From assembly GCA_012845835.1 (NCBI GenBank), contig JABAKD010000021.1:16792166-16856165 (forward strand): 64,000 nt of DNA. The letters run 5' to 3'. Shown here in pieces: positions 34,751 through 46,165 of the stretch. Under the pieces are notes generated by a model. It was not told the origin of the DNA and searched no databases. It was given only the letters and a program-made list of their open reading frames with translations. The first letter of the stretch is position 1. Each line of letters begins with the position of its first letter. The position numbers and the translations under genes were made by a program. Source of the DNA: Undaria pinnatifida (lineage: Eukaryota; Sar; Phaeophyceae; Laminariales; Alariaceae).

Positions 34751-34963
34751 TAGTTCAATTGGGGAATAGATGCCAAGAACATCATCGTCGTTGTGAAGAA
34801 ACCCACCGATTCCAAGGCGAAGCCAAACGTAAGGTCCGCGGTTGCGAAGAAGAAGGCCACCGATGACACTAACGCGGAGAGCGTTTTGCAGCGAACCGTT
34901 TCTAGCGTTCATGTGTTTGTGTCGCCATCTTTTTCGCTGCCGCGGGCGCGAGGTTCATCTTCG
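34751..34963 (+). other. Open Lys/Ala-rich reading, strand uncertain
   Basis: A plus-strand frame without an ATG reads KNIIVVVKKPTDSKAKPNVR then SAVAKKKATDDTNAE. The minus strand is also open over much of it (34712-34912). The Lys-rich plus reading resembles the tail of the minus-strand protein at 35061-35200 in composition. Which strand is coding is unresolved. Confidence 0.25.
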
Positions 34964-35018
34964 TAGCGACGACGGCGACCTTCCTCTGGGTAACTGCTAA
35001 ATTCTTGACACCCATTTC

Positions 35019-36251
35019 CTATTCTAACATGCTCATTAGCCTAACGTCAACGTCACCCACCTTTTTCGTCGAAGGCGTGACCATCCCATCGACGGAGGAC
35101 TTGACGCTCGGCTTCGAAGTTTTACCGGCGAGCTTCTTATTGCTGACGGTGGGCTCGGCCTCCTTCTTCCCTCTATCACGCGTGCTATTTGGCAAAAAAT
35201 GAAGGTCGGCTGTCGTGGTCTCCTTTTCGGCGGACTCAACACGATCCACGGCGGACTTCACGTTCGGAACGATCATTTCAACTTCCTCCCAGGTACCGAG
35301 GAGATCGGTTTCCTGTTCGCCAACTCCGCTTGTAGTGGTGCTAGTGGCAAGGGGCACAAAATAGGTGTCGCCTTTATCGTGTTTCTCCAACCGACTCTCG
35401 CTCAAGAGTTCTACGTCAATCAAGCGGTGGGAGTGGATCCCGGGGGAAATTAACCTAAAAAACGGAAAACGAGTGACGAAGAACGGCATTGTTGCCACAG
35501 TCAGGCCATGTAGCTCCATTCGTTCGTCCACACGCCACGGAGCATAACGTGACCATCGAGCGAGCCGCTGAACTCGCCTAAACATCCTTATACCCCGCCG
35601 TAGGTCTCCCCTGGAGACAGCGACCAACATGGCCGCGATATACACCATGAAGCAGACCGAATTCGGCACGGGAGTTGATCCGTACCCGTGACGTCCTGCT
35701 TCTGTGGTTCCCTGTCTCCTCTTTATTACATCATTTTCGTCGTTCATGTTGACTGATGACCATGGCCATAGGTAAGCCCTCGACGCTGCAGGTTCCCCTT
35801 GCAGTGCTGAGAGGCCGCCGTCATCAGCGTTTCGCTCGTCGCCATTACTTTCAGCAACGGCACAATCATCGCATGTATTGCCACGGACAGATGTTCCCAC
35901 TAATATATCTTCTGAGTGCAGGCCCCGCTGTATCCTTGGGCACAAGTGCTCCGTGATTACCGTATGCTCGTTTGTTAGCTCCGATATGTCGCCCATCATG
36001 TAATCGCGACAAATTACGTAGTTGCGTTCATCCGTATCATCGTCGTCGCTGCCATCGGCACCAATATCACCGTCACCACATCCATCATCGCTTACTACCG
36101 ACACCCCTGCAAGTGCTCCCACTTCCGCCGTGGACACGAAGTACGGGCAACCGGTGCCCGAGCCCGGGCTGCAGAAACGTTCACCGTTCCCCCCTCTGGA
36201 AAACGTGCGATTGTCTACTCCAGTCCCTGCGTTTGGTGGATGCGGGCAACG
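35019..36251 (-). CDS. Candidate exon, acidic/basic bipartite protein
   Basis: The frame is open from just after a stop at 36252-36254 to a stop at 35019. A strong donor (ACGAAAAAG followed by GTGGGT) lies at 35061, phase 0, so the exon probably ends there. The N-terminal part is acidic (GADGSDDDDTDERN) and the middle has a hydrophobic stretch (VCFMVYIAAMLVAV) followed by basic residues (RRGIRMFRRVQRLARWSRY), which could be a membrane segment or an amphipathic helix. The C-terminal part is Lys/Ser-rich (KKLAGKTSKPSVKSS). A possible acceptor lies at 36168 (TTTCTGCAG). No family recognised. It may be the upstream exon of the 33437-34621 frame. Confidence 0.5.
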   Translation of the reverse strand, partial: RCPHPPNAGTGVDNRTFSRGGNGERFCSPGSGTGCPYFVSTAEVGALAGVSVVSDDGCGDGDIGADGSDDDDTDERNYVICRDYMMGDISELTNEHTVITEHLCPRIQRGLHSEDILVGTSVRGNTCDDCAVAESNGDERNADDGGLSALQGEPAASRAYLWPWSSVNMNDENDVIKRRQGTTEAGRHGYGSTPVPNSVCFMVYIAAMLVAVSRGDLRRGIRMFRRVQRLARWSRYAPWRVDERMELHGLTVATMPFFVTRFPFFRLISPGIHSHRLIDVELLSESRLEKHDKGDTYFVPLATSTTTSGVGEQETDLLGTWEEVEMIVPNVKSAVDRVESAEKETTTADLHFLPNSTRDRGKKEAEPTVSNKKLAGKTSKPSVKSSVDGMVTPSTKKVGDVDVRLMSMLE

Positions 36252-39120
36252 TCATGGAGGACACAAATACAGATTGGAAATATAAACAGGCATTCACAGA
36301 CAAACGAGAATGTCGAGCGTAAGCCCGCGAAACAACCGATACACGAGAAATAGGTGCCTTGTATGCATATACTATACCAGGCCTTGTATGTATATACTAC
36401 AGACTATACAGTACCACGTTTACGACAGTGGCATCGTGCCGCTTAGTGTCCTGTCCACGTTTATCTCGTGCCTCGAAGACAATCGATGGATGGATCGACC
36501 GGTCGTTGATTGTCCGAAGAAAAACATCGGACTTTTTGGTTCACAAAACCACTGTAGTATCACTGGGAATGATCGGAATCGCGCACTTAACAGTACACAA
36601 ACCCTATCGTCTACTGTACGTAGGCACAGCAGCACGGTATGAATAGTCTTACAGCAACCCTTTTGGCGAAACAGAGTGCCGTATAGTCTTGAAAACCTGA
36701 CGACTACGTCATCAGCATCGGCCACACGAAAAAGCACATTATCACCATCGCTCCTTTAGACAGGGAGTGCGTCTCAGCTGCAACTGGTCGAGCTGTGGGA
36801 CACGCGAGCAGTAAACTAAATGTGGTGATACGAGTATTGATGCACGTTTTTCCTATGAGTTTCCTCCTGACGAAAAATGGTCACAACCAACTGTTGTTTT
36901 GTTGATAATTGTTTGGCCATGATTCGGCAGTGCTTATGGTTAGAGACATAGCGGGTGCCAGTATAGACTATGCGCATAACAATTACCTTGACGATACGTT
37001 GTACAAGGTAATAGACTAGACTATACCAGATACAGGCGTAATTTAAAAAAAAACATATACAGTAGTGTACTTGTATGCGGAGGTGTATCGCGAATCGTGA
37101 GGCGATGTCGAAGTCAGCAGTACTAGACACCTCCTCGCCAAAACCACCATGTACTGTGCGTCATTTTTTTGTCGTCGGAAAGATACAGCTGGTGTCTTGA
37201 TGTGGATTGGCTGTCTCAGATACAGCTCCTGAAAAGCACCAAGGGCGACGAAGGAAGCAGATATTAGAGATTTTCCGAAACAAAATGGAAAACAATGAAA
37301 ACGGTCATAGGGCGTGGAAGTCCTTCAAGTCATTGAAGGCGTTAAAGGCATTGAAGGCCTTCTCATGGGCGGTTGCTCATGGTCGGGCCGTGCTTCCAGG
37401 ATATCTAGGTCTTAACTTGAAAATATCAAAATATAAACATGCTCATGGGCTCTTCGCCGTGCTCTACAGCTGCCTACAGAAAGCTCAAAACGTAAGCCCT
37501 GCCCTTGACACGCAGCGAGCTTCGAGCTTCCTGCCGGTCTACCACACATGGTCCTCCACCACCTTTTTCCGCGACCTGCTCCCCCCGCTTCTCTAACCCA
37601 ATGTCACGATGGCCACGTGTCGTCGCCGTCCTCCTTGCCGTCACCCAGCTCGAGGTTGAGTTGCTTGCTTAGCTATATGCGTTGCGTTGCAGTGCGTTGC
37701 GTTGCGTTGCGTTGGAACACAACAACAGCATCCACGTCCCCTCCTTACACCATGTAGCCTGCCTACATTGAATCTGCTGTGCTGTTTCGCCGCCACAGCA
37801 GTATTACCAAGCGACGACTGCTTGGAGGCGCTGACAGGCTCTTATACTCTACTCTTTGGCAGCGAGCGGGCGTTCACCCCGGCAACCTTCTTCGCTGTGA
37901 CCCAGCTTGAGAGGCTGCTTGGACGTGTTCATAATAATATCTGCCTGCTGAGATTGATTGTGCGACAATAACATATTAATTTCGTATCCTACCCACAGCG
38001 TCACGAAATCACTCCTTGTTCGAGGAGCTGGCGGGCCCTGCCTTGCTATGCATTGGCGGCGGGTCAGCGTTCGTTTGTGTTGTGGTGCAGGCAATCTAAT
38101 ACCATGTGTGCTCTGTTTGCTGACCATAACCGATTGCAGTTTGTTGCTCAGGGTTGAGAGCTACCTTTGAAGCCTGCACCCTGAGCAACGCGTTTCTCAG
38201 GTGGTGTTGTTTTAGCCGTCAACGTATTTTATGCGGCTCACCTTCGACGAACCTACCCCCTTACCAATTCATTTCTGTCACTTTTTTTTTTCCGAAACTC
38301 CCTATTAGGTCGTAAAGACCAGCGGTTGCGTAAAATGTGCGGAACGTGCGGACCCTTTAGGTCATGAGTCATCACCTGTACGCGATGCGATCGTATTGTA
38401 ACTCCCCAGCCCCCCTGACTTTGTTCTCGTAATTGTATCGAATTGACAAATGTTGAGGTGCTTGAGCGATACTGTTATCAAACACAGTGAGTGGAGTACT
38501 CGGTTCAAGATCTAGAGACATCAACATCCGCCTGTCACGCCTTTCGACGCATGTACTACAATTTGTTTGACACCCAACCCAAGACAAGAGCCGCGCGGAT
38601 ATAAGGGCGGTAGTCTTGGCCTGTTCCGAGACGCTGGTAAAGCTTGTACCCTACTACTATCGTGCGCTTTTTGTACGAGCATGGAACGTGTCTCACCAGG
38701 ATATCACAAAGTTACCGGTACCCGACCGGTATATATTATAACTCATCGCACTGCCTCGCCACTATCCTACCGGCATACCGGCGTACAATTGTGACCATGA
38801 AAATAACGCTGGACGGAATGTACATGAAAATTCAGCATTTAACCACCTACACGCCGTTTGCTAGATGTAATCCCACATGAGTGCTGGTCTACCTGTAAAC
38901 TCGCACCACCTTATGTGAACGGAGCACGACATACTTGTCTGAGGTATTTATAATGACTCTGCATATGTGCTCATGCTACGGCAGTCGTGACAGTAGCCCT
39001 TTCGTGAGCTAAAGAGGAACCGCAACGACAAAAAGTGCATGCTGGTCTTAGCACCGGCCACACGACACAGCCAAGGGAGTTAGGTTCATGGAGAATACCA
39101 AAAAATAATGCCCAAATTTT
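36252..39120. other. No gene recognised
   Basis: Short ORFs only. 37670-37720 has a GCGTT pentamer run. The frame at 37207-37596 has no ATG start and a low-complexity KSFKSLKALKALKA segment, so I do not call it. Confidence 0.4.
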
Positions 39121-39129
39121 GCATATAAA

Positions 39130-39362
39130 ACTTGTAGTTGTAAGGGGAGTCGCCGACCTATATCCTTAATGAGGACACACAACTCGTAATGCGCGCGATC
39201 GGAGTATCACACACAGCTTGCAAAGATGAGTTTCGACGAAATCTTCGATCTCACAGCTGGAGTGTATTTTAATTTTTATAATATATATATCACACACAGC
39301 TTGCAAAGATGAGTTTCGACGAAATATTCGATCTCACAGCTAGCTGGAGTGTAACTTAATTT
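39130..39362 (-). repeat. Two DR1 heads in tandem, reverse orientation
   Basis: 39130-39275 is a DR1 head truncated before the CAGGGTCAAC block. 39292-39362 repeats the outer 70 bp with AT-rich sequence between them (ATAATATATATAT). The second has a CAGCTAGCTGGAG expansion. Confidence 0.75.
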
Positions 39363-39870
39363 TTATATTATTATATCTGGTAAGGCGTATCCAAGGAGTT
39401 TATTGAGACGTGGCAAATCCCGTACTACCGTGCTGCACCTTCCGGGTTAGCTTGTTCGTACGGGGAGAAGAAAATAAACGCGCATACACAATGTCATTTA
39501 TTTGTCGCTAAATATACCAGTACGAGTACTCGTATCCTATTTGTGCGTTTGTTGAAAAAGTATGACGAAATATACTTTTCCACGGTCGATAGAGTGAGCC
39601 TTTAACGCACCTTGCAACCCACCTCCATAACGGGCATTCGGCATCTTTCTAAACACGGACTCTACCATAGATCTAGTCTAGACTATACCCTCAAACTCTA
39701 AGTCGCGCCCAGTCTCCTTGTCCACGCCATGTAAGGCTGTGGGCCTGTCATCCTTCCCGTGTACTGTAAGCACGGCTGGTGATGTACTCATCACGCATAC
39801 TTCCGTTGCAAATGCCCTGGGAACGGCATGTATGTACTAAAACAGCAGTACTGATAGCATGAAGATACAG
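39363..39870. other. No gene recognised
   Basis: No supported feature seen. Confidence 0.4.
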
Positions 39871-39874
39871 CAGG

Positions 39875-40250
39875 TTACAAAACAGTACTGTGCCGGGTAG
39901 TTATCTTGTGTTCGTCCAAGAGCATATCGTGAAACACAATTGACCCCGAGTCTTTAGCTGTCTCGAACTCACCGGTATCGACACCGCGGGCCGACCCGTC
40001 GACTTTCTTCGTGCTACCTTCCCCTCCAGCATCAGCGTGGTCTGGCGGAATATGCTTTTTCCATGGTGGGTCGAACTTGGAAAAGCTGTAGGATGGATAC
40101 AGAGAAGAACCAAACGCCAACAACCCCCCACTGACACACACCATGGTGCTCCTACGACACATGGTTGACGGTCTCGATCGATGAATAAACGAACGTGGTC
40201 CTTGCTCTTACCGTCGCTGCTATTGCAACTGCTGCTGCTTCTGCTATCAT
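39875..40250 (-). CDS. Candidate small two-exon gene
   Basis: A short 5' exon could start at the ATG at 40250 (MIAEAAAVAIAAT) and ends at a consensus donor, GACG followed by GTAAGAG, at 40212. Downstream an open frame from an ATG at 40162 to a stop at 39875 gives a 95-residue protein with a hydrophobic start (MVCVSGGLLAFGSSLYPSY) and a hydrophilic remainder (DPPWKKHIPPDHADAGGEG, SIVFHDMLLDEHK). A possible acceptor is GTCGTAG just before GAGCACC at about 40150. The N-terminus may be a targeting or membrane segment. No family recognised; the overlapping 143-codon frame lacks an ATG. Confidence 0.35.
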
Positions 40251-40960
40251 ACGCAGCTCTGCAACTCTTGAAGAGTGCGCTGGGTTGAAGCTGGGTGCAG
40301 CAACAGCGCAAGGTTATGGCGAGGACGGACAAACACAGACTGAACGACTAGACGAGTGAAAAACAGCAGAAGTGTGAGGACAGCAGTGTACGGCCCGATC
40401 TGAAACTGTCATTTAGCGATTGATGATGGTATTTTTTGCTCAGGAGGAACGATCCTTCTATCATATCAAAAGCAAACGCAAGGGCACAAGGATTTGTTTG
40501 AGTCGACCCCTCCTACGAAGGTTCACGGGGGTTGTTTCTCTTCCACGAACCCCAACGAACGATACCATCTACTGCTGCTGGTGTTGACCTCCATTATTTA
40601 TTGATTGACCTCCAGCTAAGCCAACTGGTAGTTCCACTGAGTTGTATAGCTGCATACATAACACCTACCTGACCAGCTGGTGTTGCGATGTTCCATTCAT
40701 TGTTGCTGAAAAAAAATATTTAGCTCCCCGTCTGAACACCAGAATCAGGCGACGTAGAAGGCCCGATCAAGTGAGAAACTACACTCTATACTACCCATGC
40801 TGCCTTGCTTGTACCCTGCACCTTGGCACCGTATTCTTCGACAGACGTCGATTTATAGCCTTTTTCACCCCCTGCGGCTTGATCTCACCGTCGTATTTCA
40901 GATAAAAAAAAAAATCTGTAATGTATTCGCAGTAGCGAGCGATGTTCGCCGGAGAGCATA
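40251..40960. other. No gene recognised
   Basis: No supported feature seen. Confidence 0.4.
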
Positions 40961-40964
40961 TAAT

Positions 40965-41090
40965 ATAAAAATTAAAATATACTCCAGCTGTGAGATCGAA
41001 TATTTTGTCGAAACTCATCTTTGCACGCTGTGTGTGATATTCCGATCGAGAGTAGTACGGGCTGTGTGTCCTCATTAAGGATAAAACATT
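40965..41090 (+). repeat. DR1 5'-end fragment
   Basis: A DR1 head from AAAATATACTCCAGCTGTGA to CCTCATTAAGGATAAA, immediately upstream of the pentanucleotide satellite. The left flank is ATATAATATAAA. Confidence 0.75.
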
Positions 41091-41103
41091 GTACTGTACC
41101 GTG

Positions 41104-42585
41104 AAGTATAGTATAGTATAGTATGTTGTGTTGTGTTATGTTATGTTATTTATTTATGTTAGTTATGTTGTGTTATGTTATGTTATGTCATGTTATGTTA
41201 TGTTACGTCATGTTATTATGTTATGTTATGTTATGTTACGTTATGTTTTGTTATGTTACATGATATATATTATGTTATTAGTTTATGTTAGGTATGTTAT
41301 GTTATGTTATGTTATGTTATGTTATGTTATGTTATGTTATGTTATGTTATGTTATGTTACGTTATGTTATGTTATGATATGTTATGTTATGTTACGTTAT
41401 GTTATGTTACGTTATGTTATGTTATGTTATGTTATGTTTTGTTATGTTATGTTATGTTATGTTATGTTATGTTATGTTATGTTATGTTATGTTATGTTAT
41501 GTTATGTTATGTTACTTTATGTTATGTTATGTTACGTTATGTTATGTTATGTTATGTTATGTTATGTTATGTTATGTTATGTTATGGTATGTTATGTTAT
41601 GTTATGTTATGTTATGTTATGTTATGTTATGTTATGTTATGTTCTGTTACGTTATGTCATGTTATGTTATGTAATGTTTTGGTATGGGATGGTAAGGTAT
41701 GGTATGGTATGGTATGGTATGGTATGGTATGGTGCGGTATGTTATGTTATGTTAGGTTTAACTATGTTATGTTATGTTATGTTATGTTTTGGTATGGGAT
41801 GGGATGATATGGGATGGGATGGTATGGTAGGGTATGGTATGTATGGTATGGTATGGTATGGTATGGTGCGGTATGGTATGGTATGGTATGGTATGGTATG
41901 GTGCGGTATGTTATGTTATGTTAGGTTTAACTATGTTATGTTATGTTATGTTATGTTTTGGTATGGTATGGTATGGTATGGTATGGTATGGTATGGTATG
42001 GTATGGTATGGTATGGTATGGTATGGTATGGCATGGTATGGTATGGTATGATATGGTATGGTATGTTATGGTATCATATGGTATGGTATGGTATGATATG
42101 GTATGGTATGGTATGGTATCGTTATGGTATAGTATGGTATGGTATGGGTATGGTATGGTATGATATGGTATGGTATGGTATGTTATGATGTAGCACAGCA
42201 TGGTATGGTATGGTATGGTATGGTATGGTATGGTATGGTATGGTGCGGTATGGAATGGTATGGTATGGTGCGGTATGGAATGGTATGGTATGGCATGTGA
42301 TACGGTATGGTATGGTATGGTATGGTATGATATGGTATGGTATGGTATGGTATGGTATGGTATGGTATTGTATGTTAAGGTATGGTATGGAATGGTATGG
42401 TATGATATGGTATGGTATTGTATGGTATCGTTATGGTATAGTATGGTATGGTATGGTTATGGTGTGGTATGGTATGGTATGATATGGTACAGCATGGTAT
42501 GGAATGGTATGGTATGGTATGATATAGCACAGCATGGTATGGTATGGTATGGTACAGTATAGTATGGTATGGGATGGTATGGAAT
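41104..42585 (+). repeat. Pentanucleotide satellite: TGTTA block, then TGGTA block
   Basis: About 580 bp of almost pure ATGTT repeats passes, with alternating patches at 41690-41960, into about 620 bp of ATGGT repeats. Because 5 and 3 are coprime, all frames stay open and yield repeating MLCYV and MVWYG ORFs up to 307 codons; these are artefacts. Confidence 0.95.
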
Positions 42586-43085
42586 CGTGAATGCTCCTAC
42601 GATAGCCCTCCCTGTTCAACTTAAATGAATACCGGTGAAAAATCGGAGGTCTGAGCACCTAAATGCCGAACCAACCATATTGGCCCTATTTTCTGCAGTT
42701 TTGAGTATTTAGGCACGCAGTCTTGATTATTATTTCTTTACTAGTTAGTAGAACCCGGCATCAACATTTTTTTTGCACTCTTTTTATTTATTTGTAACGT
42801 TGGAAGACAACAAACACGTTGCAATGCTACCACCGAAGTGTGAAACGCATCACCTAGATTCACCCATCGACAATCCGGGAACTTGGCGCGAGCGTTGAAG
42901 CAGTCGGAAATTCCTAGCATACAAGTCGTTTAACAGTAGCCCTCCCAACGTTAATATATAACGAAATCGCTGGTTTGAAACCAGCTCCAGGCCGTACCTA
43001 CTGAAATACGGTGCCCCTTTTCACCCCGATGTCATCGTTTGGTAGTCATTTAAAAAATACAAGAAAATGTGTCCATAGTGTTTTT
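42585..43085 (-). repeat. Repeat D, copy 1
   Basis: Reverse complement of 58600-59095 over nearly its full length: CTCCTACGATAG, AAGACAACAAACACGTTGCA, ATTCCTAGCATACAAGTCGT and TACTGAAATACGGTGCC blocks all recur. Read on the minus strand it retains APYFSRYGLELVSN, matching the more intact coding frame in copy 2, but it is broken further on. It borders the TGGTA satellite. Confidence 0.65.
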
Positions 43086-43597
43086 TTTATACCGCCGAAA
43101 CAAATACCGAGAAACAGCAGTTGATGTTTTTGGCGCGTTAGTTTTATGTGTAATTAGAAACCCTCGCACGCACAGTTGCCCTGGACAGCAGTGCGTCGCC
43201 GCTGCCTTTGCAGCTCCCTCCTGCGTCTGTGGCGCTTGGGTGGTGCTTTTGTGGTGTTGCTGTGATGGTGATGCTGCTGCTGTTGTTGCGGTCGCTTTTT
43301 TGTGAAGAAAAATATCGGTATCGCACGCAACAGGCGCGCTGAGTTAGAAACCCTAGAGATTGGTGCAATTGTTACGTGGTGTTATTAAAAGTCCAAGAAT
43401 CAAACGATAATCTCGGTACGTAGTAGCAGTAATCGGCACAACAATCCCTCTCATCGACCCTCCTCGGAAAACCATGTCGTTCGAAATATCCTCGGTAGGC
43501 GTACGGGCGCTGCACTCGCTGAAACGGCAGAGCAGCAGCAGAGCAGCAGCAGAGCAGCAGCAGTCGTAGCAGCGGTAGCTGACTAAAACCAGCAGCA
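43086..43597. other. No gene recognised
   Basis: 43520-43565 has a GCAGCA trinucleotide run. No supported gene. Confidence 0.4.
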
Positions 43598-44151
43598 GGA
43601 CGCACAAGGCCAGAGCTGCGGGTCAGCGTCGCTTTGCGTGCGTCTCATCGATCAAACACCTGAAAAGTGCTCCGTCCAGCAGTAGTACTGGTTATTTCGG
43701 TTTAATTCATTCTGCATCATCTACCATCGACCATCGAAACGCATCCAACATCGGACGTACGTACGTCAGCCACCACCATGGTATCTGCACAAAGCTTCTC
43801 CGTCCCCTCATCAGTACGTTAGGCCTGGCACGATATCTCAGAAGCACGGCCCCAGACGGTATTGGGGGCAGACAGGACGCACAAGACCAGAGCTGCGGGT
43901 CAGCGTCGCTTTGCGTGCGTGTCATCGATCAAACACCTGAAAAGTGCTCCGTCCAGCAGTAGTACTGGTTATTTCGGTTTAATTCAATCTGCATCATCTA
44001 CCATCGACACTCGAAACGCATCCAAAATCGGACGTACGTACGTCAGCCACCACTATGGTATCTGCACAAAGCGTCTCCGTCCCCCCATCAGTACGTTAGG
44101 CCTGGCAAGGTATCCCAGAAGCACGGCCCCAGACGGTATTGGGGGCAGACA
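43598..44151 (+). repeat. 277-bp tandem duplication
   Basis: Two adjacent copies, 43598-43874 and 43875-44151, differ at roughly ten positions by eye. Both contain GGACGTACGTACGTCAGCCA and GGCCCCAGACGGTATTGGGG. The period is not a multiple of three and ORFs across it are interrupted, so it is not a protein repeat. The high identity means it is recent. Confidence 0.85.
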
Positions 44152-44690
44152 GACGCATTGGGCTCGCTCGGTTAAATTGAATATAAATAATAGAAAAAGC
44201 GGCCCGTTACGAATTATTGGTAGTTAAAAAACATGTGATATAGACTAGAAGCCTAGTTCTTGTTCCATTGACACCACACGTTGCCATACCTCCCTCGACG
44301 AACTCTCAGCGATTTGCAGCAAGCCCACCAAGAGATAAGTTGGCTGTTATGTGTGCGTGCACATGACCCATCGGGACTGGCCTTTGTTCCATGCACGTCG
44401 TGCGCGGTGGACAAACGCGACCGGATAGAAATGTTGACAAATACACATACACTCCAAGAAACTTATTCCATGCGCCCTACTTGTACGAAGAGGCGTTTTT
44501 CCTTGGATGAAAATGTTCGCGCTCGCACTCGCGCGTCCCATTACCGCAAAGCAAGGGGGTGATCCGGCACCGATAGTAGTTTGACGAAAGACTAACGAAT
44601 TGCATCGTACCGCACTGCCGTGCGCAATTTGTGAATTTGACAGATACGTATACTGCCTATCTCCCGTGGTCGCTGTTGTTCATTATTGGA
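44152..44690. other. No gene recognised
   Basis: Short ORFs only, nothing supported. Confidence 0.4.
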
Positions 44691-45041
44691 GCAATCTTTG
44701 ATGCAGGCAGTACGCGCGATTATTGCTGGTTCCGAGACAGACCCACTGGCTCAAGGCTTTGGACCAATCGGTCTCCGTCGAAAGCCCATCCTGCGCCAGC
44801 TTTAGTTCTCTTGGATATCGCTTGTTTTGAAAAAAACTCACACGCGCGAGTCTTTGATATTTTACACGCCTGAGTGTTGCTGGTTTCTAAACCAACGCCA
44901 CGCTCCAGTCTTGGATTCAATCGTCCTGCGTCGAGTATCCATCTTACATCAGCTTTGTCATCACCCACTTTGAGGGCTTGGCGCTGGTTTTGAAACCAAC
45001 GTAAACGCCCGTGTCTTTGAACGAAGAGTGTTTCGTTCATG
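44690..45041 (+). repeat. Tandem array of about 160-bp units, left part
   Basis: A GTCTTGGATTCAATCGTCCT block near 44909 repeats, diverged, near 44745. The same units continue at 57276-57850 on the other side of the LTR retrotransposon. The array ends in TTGAACGAAGAGTGTTTCGT then TCATG at the insertion point. Confidence 0.65.
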
Positions 45042-45310
45042 TGTTAAATTCAAGGCGGGGGACACAGAGTGCTCCCTGTAGGTCTGCCAATTGAGCAGGT
45101 CCTCGGAGAGTACTCACTTTCGTTCCTTCGTAGAGATGTAGCTTTATTCGTTTCCACCAGAGACGGAGATAGCTTCTGAGAACGGAGGCGCGTGGCTCCG
45201 ATCTAATTCCTAACTTCCCCGAATATAAACCGCTAACCTTGTCATACTAAACCCATCCAAATGATCTCAAATCCGGATACCTACAGGCCTTTCGAGGCCG
45301 TATCTTAACA
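45042..45310 (-). repeat. 3' LTR
   Basis: Ends TGTTAA and TTAACA form a short inverted repeat with the usual TG/CA termini. Preceded (in sense direction) by a purine-leaning stretch, GGGTGGGCTAG at 45311-45321, as a weak polypurine tract. Confidence 0.9.
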
Positions 45311-46165
45311 CTAGCCCACCCTGATGAGTCGCATATGCAGAAATATGGGAGATTCGGGGAAACTCCGGTTCTACGAACTAGACCATGAGTCGAAGATGCG
45401 GCTCCTTAAACCCCACTCCCACACCTCTAACCGTCTGGCTATGGAGCCAGGAACACGCGAAGAAAAGCAGTAGAAAGAAAAACAGACCCTACAGCAAGGC
45501 AATAGTCACCCATCAAAACCCTGCCGTATGCCACCGGTGTGGCGGGGAGAGCAGAAAAGGCTCTAGAACCTGCCGCATGCCGCCGGTGTGGCGGGGGGGG
45601 CAGGAAAAGCTCTACGGTAAACCAACCACAGAAAAGGTACTATGGCGAGGCGAGCCCTCGTCGATATGGAGGGGAACACAGGCGCTAACACAAGGGAGAA
45701 GTCATGCGAAAAAACTCCCGCGGGCCATCGGCAAGGCGGGGGGTTATACGAGGAAACGACGAATACCCGGGTTGGAAGGTGTCAACACCTACAGCCCCGC
45801 TAGGGGAGGAAGTGTTTAGACGAAAAAAAAACAAAGCTGAACAAATACAACACACGAAAGATAAAAGAAGACACACAGACCCGTACACTGGTCGCCCCCC
45901 AGCTTTGGGCTGAGGAAGGCGTCGGCAGGGCGAAGTTGAACAATGACAAAAAGGCGACAGCCCTGCGCCTCAGATAGCGGCGTTTTTCCCGAACCCTGAC
46001 ACGGCACTGAGCAGGGGGTTCGGCAGGACAGAAAAAAAAAAGGAAAGAACCGCCCCAAAGCTCGATGAAGACCCTCAGGACACTACGAACGACCCAAAGA
46101 CAAAGACGCAAGACTCATACCTCAACAAAATGAAGAACTATCGAGAAGCGGTGGTGGCTTGGAAG
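45311..46165 (-). other. 3' non-coding region of the LTR element
   Basis: Contains a 49-bp direct duplication (about 45521-45620, CCTGCCGYATGCCRCCGGTG) and A/T-rich runs. The plus-strand ORF at 45385-45819 is antisense to the element and has no recognisable motif, so it is not called. Confidence 0.5.

Noticed and set aside
37207-37596. 129-codon ORF with KALKALKA repeats
   Set aside because: No ATG start, low complexity, no splice context or homology recognised.
41128-42562. ORFs of up to 307 codons repeating MLCYV or MVWYG
   Set aside because: They are translations of a pure pentanucleotide satellite; any stop-free 15-bp period stays open in all frames.
45385-45819. Plus-strand 144-codon ORF with CHRCGG-like residues
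   Set aside because: Antisense to the LTR element, built on a 49-bp direct duplication, with no proper zinc-finger spacing.
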